DNA of 64,000 bases from Aurifilum marmelostoma (GCA_027559495.1 JAMXSV010000026.1:124001-188000); one strand, 5' to 3'; shown: positions 44,363 to 56,812, counted from the stretch's first letter. The notes: generated by a model not told the origin, from the sequence alone. Numbers and translations: made by a program.

Positions 44363-45950
44363 ATGGCGGGTACTTCATCTGCTGCTTCGCTTTCTACCAC
44401 CACCACCACCACCACCACCACCACAGCAACGGTAGCAGCTACCGAGATCCCGAACGAAAAGAACGCCAGCGAGGTCTTTCTCCCAGACAACAAGGAACAG
44501 ACCACGGCACATGATCCTCTGCCCGTCGTCGTCACTTCTACACCAGCTATGGCCTCAAAGCATTCCATCACAGCCCGTGAGGCTATGCTGGCCTCGGCAC
44601 GCAGGAGCCGCTCTGCCCTTCGACGATCCAAGATCAACGAGATCCTCTTTACGTGCTTCGACAAGGACGAGGCTCGAGAGATTCGCAGGCAAGCTCTCCT
44701 GCAGGCCACCTACGAGCGGAACAAGATGAACGAGGACAGGGAGCTGGCAATGCTGCAGCAGGAATACCAGCGCAAGATGGCCAATCAGCTAAAAGAGGCC
44801 CAGGACAATGCGGGTCAGGGTAATGTCACATCATGTGATGACGGGGTAACGGAGGGTGAAGAGGCGGCCCATGACTGGGCAGCAGCAGCAGCAGCAGCCC
44901 CCCAAGAATGGAAAGCAGAAGTTGTCAGTGACTGGCCAGCTGGCGAGGAAGAGGACTCCCAGTCGTGGACCCCAGACAGCAGCAGTCAAGGTATTCTCGG
45001 ACCTGCGCCAGAGGAAGATGCCGAGGTCCCTGAGGACGACTGGACATCAGATGAGGATTCGATGATCTGGGATGACTATGAGGACTACGACAATGGACAG
45101 GATTACGATGATTGCGAGTCAACACCCGACTATGAGCGGGTCTCGGGAGACGATGATGACGACCAAGAGTTCTTGGAGTTCGGGTCAAAAGATGAGGGCG
45201 GCTGGGCGACGACGAACACCGCCACTACCAATCCTGGAGATGATACTACGGCCGCCGAGGAGCAGCAGATTGATGGGCAGGATATCAACTACTACCATGA
45301 GCACACCATGTCCGTGTATCCTGCTCTCGAAAATTGTGACGGACCTCTGATGGTCTTGCCACCTGGCACCACCGTCCACGACTTAGCTGCGAGCGACAGC
45401 AAAGAGGACGTTGAGACCAACAGCAAGGACGACGACTTTCTATGCTGTCCCAGCTCGAAGAACACATCTCATACTGTCGGATGCCGCAAGGCTGGTGCAG
45501 CACGAGGAGATGCTCAGCCACCTATGCCGACGGTTTCGTTTCTTACTGATGGCGACTGTACCAGACTTGACCAAAAGGTCTGGAACAGGGTCGTTCGGCT
45601 TTCTGCAGACAACCACTGGACCGATCTGTACAATGCGATGCTCCTCAATACGAAGAAGATCCACGACCTTCCTTATGCTCGAAAGAATCAGTCGTCAGGC
45701 ACATTCCAAAAAAGAGAACATCCGCCACACAGTTTACAACGTCGTGAGGTCGTCATCATCCAAGGCGCCTGCGGCTTCCCAGCCTGGGATGGAGCATGGG
45801 CGACACGGATGCTCTTTAAGCCTAATTTCCCCCTACGGTGATGCTGAGACGGAAGCTATGGATCCTCTGTATTGCTCTTGTGGCACTCGCGGATGTCAGC
45901 AGAAACACTCAAGCCTGCGCACGACCTTTACACCAGAGGATGATGCTTAA
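44363..45950 (+). CDS. Acidic, largely disordered hypothetical protein (C terminus uncertain)
   Basis: A single exon starting at the ATG at 44363, MAGTSSAASLS followed by about ten Thr coded by CAC/ACC repeats. Residues about 75-150 form a charged coiled-coil-like helix (ITAREAMLASARRSRSALRR, then RREIRRQALLQATYERNKMN-type pattern). Residues 165-350 are very acidic and low complexity (Glu/Asp/Ser/Trp). A C-terminal part with hydrophobic pattern (WNRVVRLSADNHWTDLYNAM) looks folded. The frame read as is stops at 45841. A +1 frame at the A run 45707-45712 would continue KENIRHTVYNVVRSSSSKAP to a Cys-containing end, LYCSCGTRGCQQK, stopping at 45950; that version reads more like protein. I recognise no family. 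Location and role unknown; a nuclear or scaffold role would be only a guess. Confidence 0.65.
44398..44424 (+). repeat. CAC/ACC trinucleotide tract (poly-Thr)
   Basis: About nine trinucleotide units near the 5' end of the acidic-protein gene code for the N-terminal Thr run. Confidence 0.9.
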
Positions 45951-46561
45951 GCCGGATGAAAGATTGGCGGAGATGGGATCTTAGTTCACATGGCGCCACG
46001 GGACGTATCAGCTGATCGAGTAGTGGCGGCCAAATCAATCAATGACATGCTGAAGACATGCTGATTGAGATTACGGACAGTTGTTGGACACGGGATCGTG
46101 AGGGAAACAAAGGTTGGAAAGCACTAGAAGTGGTGCAAGAGCTGGCGCTGGGGCACCAACTGGTGATCCTTTGGGAGACATGCCCGTTGTTGTGCAGTCT
46201 CCTTTTCTGTCTTCCTTCGCTGGTATTTTCATATGAGCTTGACTGGCTCGCCCACAAAGCTTCTGCTGGTCGTCTCAACAGACCTAGGTAGTCCCACAAG
46301 GTACGACCGTCCGGAGCATCGTGTGGAGCCTGTGCGAAGCACAAGAGGGCCAGGGCATAAGTTAGCAGTCCAGATCAACTCAACAATCAATATTTTTCCG
46401 CACAATTCCTGCCTACAGTCATGATGCCGTGTCGTCTTCAAAGCATCGGTCTCCAGGGATTATGCGCAGAAAACATCTACTAAAAGATCAAGTCCAAGCA
46501 CACGCAACCCAATGGGGCTGTAATTAATCAATAAATGAGTATTTCTTCTCGTGACCATGGC
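45951..46561. other. Intergenic between convergent genes
   Basis: About 0.6 kb of 3' region for the acidic-protein gene (+) and the cupin gene (-). No gene or repeat recognised. Confidence 0.5.
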
Positions 46562-47200
46562 TTAGACATCCAGGACCGGACCGTGATCACCGAAGATGGG
46601 ATCCCTTGAGAACCATGGCAGGCTCCCGATCCTCTTGACTTTCTCCTCCTCGCCAGCCTTCCCATAACACATGTCCCAATGACAGCCGGTCGGATAGCTC
46701 CCCACCATCTCGAAGCCGCGGCCATCATCGTCCTGGCTCACGTCTCGGAGGAGGCGGTGTGCCATGCCTGCAGGCAAGACCATGACGTCTCCAACCTGCA
46801 CCCGGGCTTCGACCCGGTCGGGGTTGCCCTCGCCGCCAAAACACAGCTCTGCCCGTCCGGAGGTGACGCAGAGGACCTCGTGGCTTGTGCTGTGGAAGTG
46901 GGTGGTGGGGTACATGGAGTATCGCCACTGAGGCGTGACGACCCCCACGGAGACGAGATGGGCCTCCACAGCGGAGGCGGTAAGGTGGTGATGGCCACTG
47001 CTGTTGTCGTTGATGCTACTGTTGTCGGTGGTCTTGTTCTTATTTTCGTCATCTTGATCGCCTTGCAGGACGCTGTGGTAGATGAATAGTGGTTTGTTGA
47101 GGATGCTGCTATTGGGAAGACCTTTGTGGGCTGGTATGTAGTGCTTGCTCACGCGCAGTGACGAGAGCGTAGCGAGAGATATTGTCGATGAAGAAGACAT
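46562..47200 (-). CDS. Cupin-domain protein (YjlB-like)
   Basis: A single exon of 212 residues. A short N-terminal part contains a poorly conserved Ser/Asn/Asp insert (residues 50-75). The beta-barrel core follows: RYSMYPTTHFHSTSHEVLCV carries the first cupin motif with three His and a Glu, and VQVGDVMVLPAGMAHRLL carries the second with its His. The C-terminal part FEMVGSYPTGCHWDMCYGKA and IGSLPWFSRDPIFGDHGP is typical of YjlB-type cupins widespread in fungi and bacteria. The conserved metal ligands are present (HxH, E, H), so metal binding is likely. The reaction catalysed by this group is not established. No signal peptide or membrane segment is seen, so it is probably cytosolic. Confidence 0.85.
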   Translation of the reverse strand: MSSSSTISLATLSSLRVSKHYIPAHKGLPNSSILNKPLFIYHSVLQGDQDDENKNKTTDNSSINDNSSGHHHLTASAVEAHLVSVGVVTPQWRYSMYPTTHFHSTSHEVLCVTSGRAELCFGGEGNPDRVEARVQVGDVMVLPAGMAHRLLRDVSQDDDGRGFEMVGSYPTGCHWDMCYGKAGEEEKVKRIGSLPWFSRDPIFGDHGPVLDV

Positions 47201-48756
47201 GATGGGATGTTTTCTTGAGGCTGTTGATCGCTCGTATCCGGTCTTTCAGCTTTGCGAAATCTCAAGATAGTAGCCTTCGGGATAGATAGAGGAATAGAAG
47301 GACATCAATGTGTTCATCAATTGATGAGTTGTGACAATCAACAACACGTACTTGGATTGTTTGTGACGCGAGGAAGCCCTGATACGCCATTATTACGTCA
47401 TTTGATATTGGCCAGTGATCTCCTACATATGTGGCATATTCCAAACCGAAGCTGTGATCGACAATATCGCAAAGAAGAGGTGCAGAGCAGGTGATGGCCT
47501 GAGAGGTCGGTACTGTAATTGCACACCAAAGTATTTACTTTCACACCTTTCTTTGACGTGCACATCTAGCGTGAGCAAGAAGCGCAAGTAATTATTTATT
47601 GCCTTGCCAGTATAGCTTTCAATATTTAATAGTTGGTGGCCACGTCCTTATCACTGATGGCTTCGGCCCAGGGCCATATTGAGTCCTGCCTCGCGAGTTG
47701 TGTCCGGCATCGAAACCTTGCTGACGAGTATTATCTTCTACAGGTTGTCGATACCTTCTGAAGCGACTGAATCGCGGTGATTACCTATATGTCTGTTTTG
47801 ACCGAATTTTAAGGAGGAAGGGATCAAGACAAAGCTCTCTACTACTCACTTCGGCACTCGAAAGCATGAGAATACTGTGAATATATCACCAAATAAACCA
47901 AGGAATATAGTAATAACACAAAACTGCATATACGTACATGGTCAATGGCAAAGAGATCCACTGAGGCCCGAGATTGAAGGCTACCAAAACACCCCGCTGC
48001 GGGGTTTCAGGATGCGGACGTGCGCCTATATTGCTGAAAAGAATCTCTGCATATCAAGTACATGACTTGCCCATATTGATCGATTCTATTATCGTGTCGT
48101 CAAGTCATCCAATACTGCTATCCTTGCTCTTGTGCTGTCCAACTCTTTGGCCCTGCTAACTAGGGATGGTAATCATTAAAATCGACAAGCACCTCAACTT
48201 GGTCTTGGTTTGTAATAGTGAGACCAAAGACAGCATTTGAGACTTTGCAGGTCGGTTTTCTGAAGTGGTCCAAGTCGGATATCTGATCCCAAAGTATGCT
48301 CTTTACCCGCCCAGGTTCACTCATACTTCATATGCACGATCCATGAGCTGACTGATGACTTCCCAAGACAAACCCGTCCCATGCAGAAGCGATCGCATCT
48401 TAGATCCTGATCCCGGAACGTCGCACTGGGCCAAGGTGGGGATCGTGGCCCGCATCCAATCGGTTCAGCCCCTGGTCCTGGGACGTCTAGGTCCAGCCCG
48501 GTGAGAGGTATTTGCTGTAAGGGGCCAGGACTGGGACTTCTGGAGAAGGACTCTCCAGCAAAGGCACAAACTAACAATGCAATCAAGGTCGATCTCGCCG
48601 AATATCAGGCCACCATACGTCACCCACCTGGTTTAGACTTATCTCACGTTGCAACCCAACTCGGAGGATAGTTTGCCAGATCGCAAATATCGTATACATT
48701 AGGCACAGAGTCCGAACGCCAACCTCAGCACAGGCTTTGGCCTCGGTGAAGGACTG

Positions 48757-48795
<39 letters not shown>

Positions 48796-49981
48796 AAAAC
48801 TGAAATAATTACTCCATCTCGCAAGAAAATCTTGAGGTTCCGATACTCAATAATTCGTTCTGGTAATGTGAACATCTTGCCCACCGTTGGTCGAGTCTGT
48901 ACTATTATTACCCCGACGCCTTGCCGCACTTCCCGGGATTTTCCACTGCAAATTACACGGAACAAAATTCTCGTAGATAATACGAGTCTGCAGGCACCAG
49001 GCATGTTCCGACCTGTCTGTTCTTGAAACGGGGCATCCTTGTGTTATCCTGCGATGAGTAGCGAATGACAAGAATATTTCCCCTCCAGCCCAACAAACTC
49101 TCCAAGAGGGTAGGTGGTGAGGGAGCCCTTTTTTATTTTTTATTTTTTATTCAATTTTTTTCTTGTCACTTTTCCTCTCAGAAATCCCATTGAATAGCTC
49201 CGGAGAGGCAGATTAGCGAGATCAGATTCAGCACCAGGCACAACGCCGATGATACCACAACATGCTACCATAGCATGCACGTAACACTGAATCGGGCAGG
49301 CCATCCTGGGCGCCTGCAAAGAGATCCGTGCAGGTCTTAAACTATATCTACAGGATACTTAATCAATAGCTGCAAGTAAGCATGTCCAGGGTCCTTGACC
49401 CATGCCAAAAGGATCACCCCAAGGAATGGACGGGTGACGACGGAAACCTGCAACCCAGGCAACCCTGGGGGGACGGAGCTCAGGACTCGCATCGTCTCTC
49501 CGCCCCGACACCGTACCGATTCTCAAAAATACGTGAGAACCTAAGGAAAGGAGGGAGGGGGGGGGCGCGTGGGAAGGGGGTTGCAATTTCGGCTCCAACA
49601 TCAAACTGGCAACTAAGTAGGGGCCGCCCAGTGTGGGTGGGAGGGAGGAGCCCCCCAAGCAAGGCATCCCATGATTAAGTCGGACTCTTACTCTACAGGG
49701 TTGCGAACTTTGCCTCGTCCTTGGGCTGTGGTGTCAAGAAGTGGCGCCGTATTAATCCTTCAAAACCGTTTATACTGAAAAATCAAGCTATTTGATCCGG
49801 GCCAGGGCATGATTAGAGTTCAACAAAACATTGTTTTGTGCTTGGACTCGTACAGGCACTAATATTTACCTTGACCACCACAGCCAGAGTAGTGATTGTT
49901 CTACCACGGGAGATATTCGGCACTCAACCATCCCAGCGTTGAAAACCCTTGTTAAACTATTTGATCGACTACCTCCCCGCC
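47201..49981. other. Long intergenic stretch with microsatellite and G-rich tract
   Basis: About 2.8 kb without a supported gene. It includes a (TG)n tract at 48761-48793, a T/A-rich patch at 49128-49165 and a G-rich tract at 49546-49578. The last 300 bases are the likely promoter and leader of the RGS-LOV gene. Short frames have no motif. Confidence 0.5.
48761..48793. repeat. (TG)16 microsatellite
   Basis: Uninterrupted TG units over 33 bases in intergenic DNA. Confidence 0.95.
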
Positions 49982-52900
49982 ATGGCTACCGATCACGATG
50001 TGCTTCTCGGCCGCGTTCTACCCGGGCACATCGGCGGCAGCAGCAGCATCAGCAGCAGGAACAACAACAACAACAACAACCACAAAAGCGCCATCAACGA
50101 GGCTCAGCGTTCCATCGCAGAGCTCAGGTGGGACGACAGCAACTCGGACGACCTGGACCCAGAGCATGGCTCAGTCACGCCGCGCTCGGCCCGTACAATG
50201 ACCAGCACCACCAGTGATATCAGCTACACAGGTCGTAGTGGCGGTCTTTCTCCTCCACGCAGTAGGCCCATTGTTGTCTTGACTGGTGGCAAGTCTTCCT
50301 CCGGTGGTGGTGGTACCGGTGTTTTGTTAAGAGAACGCATGGCCGAGATCAACGAGGCGGGCTCTTCCGAGACAGTGCCCACAGGACGTGCTGCGACAAC
50401 ATTTTCTCCCGATAATATGATAAGGAACAACAAGAAGTCGTCAGAGAGAGGAGACAGCGGGAGACCAGGATCTCGGGCGGCGCATGCTGCTAATACGACC
50501 ACCAGAAAAGCGTCGGGACAGCGAACGCCAGGAGTGAGCACCAGGGACTATTATGCGGTCGATGTTCCGGTCAGACAGTCGTCAAGATCAGCAGAAAATT
50601 ACATAAAGGGCAACAACGGCACAACTCATGAATTCGGCGTGGTTCCAAATCCTGATGCGACAGGACCTTATCACGACAGAGCTCGCGTCATTGTGGAACA
50701 GGAGGAAGAGGAGGCAGCCGAGGAGGAGGATGAAGAAGGCGAAGTGGTTCTCGATGATATTGCTGAATACGCGAACGAGGAGGGGATGGAAACCAGCATC
50801 GAAGACCGAAAGCCAGGAGCGGTGACCACGGCAAGTATCGACCACTCACCTGGTACATCTTCCACTCCACCGCCAATTCCAGGCGGTAGGCCGACTCGCC
50901 TCTTTCTGCACGACGACTTTGACGATGGAGGAGAAGATGATTTTGATGATGGCGACGGGTCAGACTGGGAGTACGACAGCCACGAAAGGCGGCTGGGACC
51001 GGCACCTCTGATCAACCCAGCCTACGAGAGACCTCGAAGAAACACGTTGTCCACCAAGAGCAGGACCGAAGGGACGGCCGACAGCCTGGTCAGCGACAGA
51101 CCACAGAGCCACCATGGCCTTGCGCAACAACTGAGAACCAGACCCGGCCTGGGTGGCATGGTGTCGATGAGTCCTCGAGACCTGAGGGCAACACCGACAC
51201 AGAATCATGTCCAGCCTCTTGTGACGAATACTCGGCGTGCAGAGGATCGGAGTCAACACCAACAGACATATCATCATCAGAAGACGGCCCGGAGTGAACG
51301 GCCCATTTATAGCAGAAGCAGCAGCCACTCGGCTGGGATTCCAATCCAGTACAGCGAAGACGAACCCCATGCCCGGCAGTCCATCTCGTGCGGGACCATC
51401 GGCAGTACAGCAGCAGCATCCCAGTCCACCAGTGCCAATATGCCAGACTTTTTCAGCAACAGCATCTTTCAGATTGTCCTCCACGACCCCACCACAGCAC
51501 ACCAGCTCCTCAGATTCAGCGAGACACGGCTCTGCGCCGAAAACGTCGAATTTCTCGCCAAGGTGGACGCGTACAAGACAACTCTGAATGACCTGGCCAG
51601 CCAGATGGCGTCCATCCACAAGACGTTTCTATATCCAGGCTCGTTCAACCACATCGGCGCCAGCGCAGGTCTGCTCAAGCAGGCTCACCGGGAGATCAAG
51701 TTGCTCGTCAACCAGGCCCTTCCGTCCATGGAAACCGTGTTCACAGATCTGCAGGATCAGGTCGAGACGCTCGTCTTCCAGGACATCTACCCCCGTTTTG
51801 TCAGGCACCAGCTGGCACTCAGCGCAACCAGGGCGCTGGGGAGCGATCGATTCAAGTATCAAGGCCTCGGCGATTGTTTCTGCCTTACCAGCCCAAAGTG
51901 AGTCCAAGCCTGGGAGGTTGTTGTGCCAGTGGGGCTATGACGAACTAGACGAGCAACAACAAGCTGACCTAGCGCCCATTATTCTCATAGCATGGCGGAC
52001 AACCCGATTGTTTTCGCATCAGATGGCTTTGTCAAGGTGACTGGATACACACGCCCAGAGATCATCCCTAGGAACTGCAGATTCCTCCAGGGTGCCCAGA
52101 CAGACCGCCGGCCCGTCCAACTCCTCAAAAAGGCCATCCATGAGCGCAGGGAGAGTGTCGAGCTTATATTGAACTACAAAAAGAATGGCAGCCCGTTCTG
52201 GAATCTTCTTTATGTCGGTAGGTGGTGCCCCAAGTGACCAGACCCGGCTATGTAGCATGATCTGGGACTCGCCTCTAACTCGTGGGCTCACACTCGGTAT
52301 AAACAGCACCGCTCTTCAACGCCAAGGGCGAGATGGAGTTCTTCCTCGGTGGGCAGGTCAACTGCTCCACAACGATTCATAACAATGCCGACGTCATGAA
52401 GGTCTTGTCCGCATCCGAGACAAACGAGGCGGCCGAGGATGCTGCCCTGCTCAAGACCTCATCGCCCAGTTCCAGCAGCAGACCGTCAGCGCGACGAGCT
52501 CTGCTCAAGGCCTTTGGGGTCCGGCAGCCTGAGCAGGTACCTGTCACTGCTGGTGATGCCGGCATGGAAAATGGTGTGCTTGAGCGCATGCAAGGCCAAG
52601 AACTGAGCTCCCAGATCAGGGAGTTCTACTCTGCATATTCAAAGGTGAGCGCGTCTCGAATCAAAGTGGTGTGATGCACTGACCATTGTTATTAACCATC
52701 TCGTAATGCCTTCTCCTTAGTATCTTGTGGTCCGGTCGAGCAACTTCGTCATCGAGTTCTACTCGGAGGGCGTTGTCGAGGTTCTCAACCCTGCCAACAT
52801 GGCTAGCACTGTGGTCGCAGGAAGCGAAGTCTTCAGATTTCTCGGCCAGAACATGATCTCAAAACAGTCCGAGTATAAGATGCGTGTTCGCAATTCCATC

Positions 52901-53152
52901 CGAGCCGGCATGCCCGTGAGCACTGCACTCCGCTTGCAGACAAAGAGATCTGCCGTCTTTCGAGGCGATGAGGCCTTTATGGCTCACTGGACACCTCTGA
53001 AGGACGACAAAGCAGCGTAAGTCGTTCAAGTCGAATCCGATGTCCAAGGGCATTTTGGTGACAAGCTTCCCTTGGACAATAGACTCACTATACTGACCCT
53101 CGACATTGATAGGGTCCATTGGATCGTCGTCGCCTTGGCACCCATGCTGTGA
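49982..53152 (+). CDS. RGS-LOV blue-light photoreceptor (BcLOV4-like)
   Basis: Exons 49982-51897, 51991-52217, 52307-52644, 52721-53016 and 53113-53152 keep one frame and give 938 residues. The first 480 residues are low complexity (Asn/Ser/acidic). An RGS domain follows at about 488-620, beginning DFFSNSIFQIVLHDP and ending in a helix around IYPRFVRHQLALSA. The LOV domain begins at NMADNPIVFASDGFVKVTGY, has the flavin-reactive Cys in RNCRFLQG (about residue 668), the Asn pair in LILNYKKNGSPFWN, and the Gln of FFLGGQVNCS. A helical linker and a conserved C-terminal domain (YLVVRSSNFVIEFYSEG to WIVVALAPML) complete the layout. This matches fungal RGS-LOV proteins such as Botrytis BcLOV4, which bind FMN and move to membrane phospholipids in blue light. 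Whether its RGS part acts on a G-alpha is not shown by the sequence. Confidence 0.9.
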
Positions 53153-53688
53153 CGGCCGTGAACGCTCGGAAGCACATCTAGCCTTCCAGAAATAACCATC
53201 ACGTGTGGGGTTTGACAGTCGGATGCTATTTTGGCGAGATTCTCTTGCCGGCATGGGAAATGTCCATATCACTATAGCACCAAGGGTGACGAGTCCTTCC
53301 CAGAGCCGCCCTGCGCTCTTGAGCATTGCCTTGATGAAGTTATTTCCACACCAAAGTGAGGGATCCCAACAGTCTCAATGGAGTGAAGTTTCAGGCGTAG
53401 CCCTTGATGAATATGTCTGTGTATATGTGTACCGCCTTTATAAGAGAAAGACTGCCGCCACTCTGCTGATTGGACGCCGACCAAAAAGACGCTGCTCAAA
53501 GATTGAGGACAAAAGGACCGAGACCCGTCCGAACAAAGTACATGACAAATCTCCTCTAGCTCCATTGCATGCTAATGTGTCCTCAATTTCGTATCTGCTG
53601 CGTTCTTCCAGTGCCAACTGCAGGCACCGAGACTTACTGTTACCGTCCAAGGCTCAAACACAGACGAAACCTCGCCGGGTGTGACTGG
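53153..53688. other. Intergenic between convergent genes
   Basis: About 0.5 kb of 3' region for the RGS-LOV gene (+) and the acyltransferase gene (-). The 159-codon open frame at 53205-53684 has no motif and no coding look. Confidence 0.5.
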
Positions 53689-55113
53689 TCATCCAGAGAT
53701 GTGTGCAAGCATGTGCCAGATCTTCGCGACGATATTGCCTAGCAGGGCAAAGACAGCGATGACAACAAAGATGCGAAGAAATTCCCACCAGTACTTGGTG
53801 CGAACCTCGGTCTCGATATATTCATTGTGATCGACCTTGGCCTGACCCGGCGCGGCGGCCAGAGGCGGAAAGCGACCAGAATTCACATAGGTCTCCATCA
53901 AGGCATCCTTCTCATACCACCTTTCCAGCAGCCAGGCGTCGAAGCTGTCGTGGTCGTCCAGAGGTATATCGTCGATGCGGAAGCGGCGCCAGTAGAAGTT
54001 GACAGACTTGGGGGGCCGGCCCTGAAAGTAGGTACCAGACAGGGTGAAGTATTCCTCGCCATAGCCGCCGCGTCTGTGAGGGGAGGCAAACGAGGTCAGT
54101 GGAGAGATGCTCTGGAACGGGAAAGACCAGATACTTACGGGATGCCCTCATAGGCGACGGTGCAGTCGTAGACGTAATCGACGGTGCCCTTTAGCTCCTT
54201 GAGCACGAAATACATGCCTGAGCTCCGCGGAAGCAGGAGGTGCGCACAGTCCCTGATGCCGGTCTTCTCTGCCCATTTCCCGGACTTGACGCGGCCGTTA
54301 TCGGACAAGTTGGTTCCCTCGGGAAAGAGCAGCAGCCACATGGGATTGAGATAGTTCCTACCGTTAGGGGCCGTGTGTTGCATCTTGAGCTTGCCGAGGC
54401 GGTAGGCCATGCGGGGCTGGTCGACGGCCATCTTGCGAGACATGAAGATGAACCCATAGAACATCATACCTGGGCCGATGACGGGGATGTACTTGAGGGA
54501 CTCCTTGAGTATGATGTATAGGTAGCCATGCATGCGTGGGTTGTTGGCATAGCCCACCCACCAGAGGTACAACCAGTCGGTGTAGATCTGGTGGTTTGCT
54601 ATCATGACCATGCGATCTGGAAAGTCAAACTCGACGCGACCGTCCGCAGCGCGTGTGATCTGGCCAGCGACAGAGGGGTCACCGCTGATGCGTATTGTGG
54701 TGGGCCCCCAGATCTTGGTCATGGTGACGATCAGGAGCCCGAAGGACTCCTTGGTCAGGGCCATGTAGGCATAGTAGAGGTCGCGATTTATCCAATATAG
54801 AGGGGCACCGATGAACTGGGTGATGTTGATACTGCAGCAAGAGAGGCAAGGTCAGCAGGAGTCGCGCCCAGAGGAGGAAGGCCGGGGTTTCGTGGAAGGA
54901 AACGTACGCGACGCAGCAGAGCAGGAAGTATGCGACGAAGCTGAACCCACGGATGAACTGTGCAAGAGCGCTCTTCTTTTCCCTGCCTGAGGGGTGTTCT
55001 ATCTTGGAAGGATCATCTTGAGGCGTTGTGGATGCTGATAAGGAGGAAGAGAGCTTCACAGCGGGCGGAATTTCGGAAGAAGGCCTTGGCCGCCTGCGCA
55101 GGTCGGCCGCCAT
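53689..55113 (-). CDS. 1-acylglycerol-phosphate/lysophospholipid acyltransferase (PlsC type)
   Basis: Exons 55113-54908, 54831-54139 and 54073-53689 join in frame to 427 residues. The start is MAADLRRRPRPSS. A basic, Ser-rich N terminus leads into a hydrophobic segment (FIRGFSFVAYFLLCCVA) and a second membrane-associated stretch. The PlsC motif I is NHQIYTDW (His about 149, Asp about 154), and motif III is FPEGTN (about 238-243). The C-terminal Acyltransf_C-like part carries WRRFRIDDIPLDD and ERWYEKDALMETYV, then a last helix (IFVVIAVFALLGNIVAKIW). The length and layout fit the LCLAT1/AGPAT-like group of the endoplasmic reticulum, which puts an acyl chain on lysophosphatidic acid or other lysophospholipids. 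The exact acceptor cannot be told. All three introns and phases are canonical. Confidence 0.9.
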
Positions 55114-56812
55114 GATGAAGGAGATAATGGCGTGGACGGTAGACGATGTATGAAAAGTACCCTTTCACCGGTAATGGTCGAGGATGACGCTGACGACGAG
55201 GAGGAGAGGTAGATGGCAGAGGAGGAGGGGGCGTCGTCGGTAGGAAGAACAAAGGCGGGGGGTCCTAGTCGTTAGTCGTGGTTCGTGGGTCGCGATTCGA
55301 GGCTTGAAGTTCCAGGGCGGATAGGCGGTGGCTGTCGTGGCTTTGCGACACTGGACAAATAGTATGTACCCTCTGTTGTCATCGAAAGGTAAGAGAGAAG
55401 AGCATTAGATCCTGCTGCTGTGGTGTTGCCTCCGACGTCTTGTTCTCTCGCCTTCGATATTCTTGCCCGCCGGCAGACACTATTTTTGCGCAGCAGCAAC
55501 AATAGCAACCAGGAGACACGATAAAGCCGGGAGATGTGCGATGTCAGGGATTCATCTTGAGAACAGTCGAAAAGGTGAGGCGTCTTGTCCGGAGAGATCG
55601 GAGCCGGAGTAGGAGGAGGGAGGATGGAATGAAATGCCGTCAGCAACAGCAGCAGCAGCAGTAGCAACAGCAACAGCAACAGCAGAAGCTCTCGAGAAGT
55701 AGCACTGAGACCGACTAGCTAGCTGCCTGGCTGGCTGACTGACTGACTGCTGGCTATGGTACTGCTGGTCGGTCGTTGATGTTGATCATGGATGGGCAGC
55801 GTGACTTGACTGATTGCTTTGCTTCACCCGTCGAGACTTGAGGTCTCGCACGTGCGCATCCAGACTTCCGGCAGGTCCGGTATCGAGTACCTTGTGTGAT
55901 GACGATAACAGCATATGCAGGCTATGTAAGTGGTACGTCACTAAGCCAAGAAGGACGGAAGGCTCCTGCCTCAGCATGTACTGTAGATCACCTACTATCA
56001 TAGCACTCTTATGGTACCTTCCTCGGTCATGGGGACAGGGGCCCCTGAGCAAGTGTCTGAACCCAGCCAATGAGAACGTGTTCCGGATCAACTCATCCTC
56101 CTTATCTCCGCCCAAGGTCGGTGCGTATGGAGGGGTTCGAGATGCAGGGAAGGTCCGACACGGGTCTCGACGAGAGCAAGAGCCTCAAGTGGGGTTTACA
56201 TAATTGCATACAAACATGACGAACCTGGGGGTAACATTTTCTTGTCTCCTCTCCACTGGCTGCTCGACAACATCGTCACATCTGCCCCTCTCTTGTTTAT
56301 TTCTCTGTCCGTTTCCTTTGGTTTTGTTTGTTCCTGGCTCCATCGTCATCTATAAAATCCCCATGATTGTTATTACAGGGGTTACTTATCCAAATATTCT
56401 CTCTCAATTACCATCGCCATTTCTCGACTACTTCCTCAGACAGCTTCCGACGACGAGATTTTGAACAGGACATTTGAAGCAACATGCAAGAAATCAACTG
56501 AGCAGAGGGTCTTCACCGCTCCTCAGGAGGCATTGACCTGTTTTGTGAGAGACGAACACAGCGCAGCACAGCTTGGGGATCGAAACGACGGCGGCGACGT
56601 TGGCAGCAACCTTCAGACTCCAGGCAGACCTCCCTCTCGAGCCTCCAGCCTATCACATCCATTTCACGCGCTAGGATGAGAATGTCGGGTCCTCATTGTT
56701 GCTCCCTCGTACTCATCCATCCTGGTCGTCAGCCTCGCCGTCTGACCCTCCCTCGAGCCACTCGTCGCTCCCAGCTGCTACCGCCTCGGACCGACCTCCT
56801 CCTTGCGTGAGG
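55114..56812. other. Divergent intergenic region with CAG-type repeats
   Basis: About 1.7 kb between the acyltransferase gene (-) and the NADH kinase gene (+). It contains a CAG/CAA-type repeat at 55641-55685 and a CTGACTGACTGACTG patch at 55733-55750. Both promoters must lie here. No coding region is supported. Confidence 0.5.
55641..55685. repeat. CAG/CAACAG repeat, intergenic
   Basis: An imperfect trinucleotide tract of CAG and CAA units, probably in the 5' leader of the acyltransferase gene on the other strand, where it reads CTG/TTG. Confidence 0.85.

Noticed and set aside
43917..44435. A 172-codon open frame ending in poly-Pro
   Set aside because: Its composition follows a C/T-rich leader and the CAC repeat read out of frame; the acidic protein frame starts within it and is better supported.
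50960..51619. A 219-codon minus-strand open frame over the RGS-LOV gene
   Set aside because: Antisense shadow of the RGS region with no recognisable protein features.
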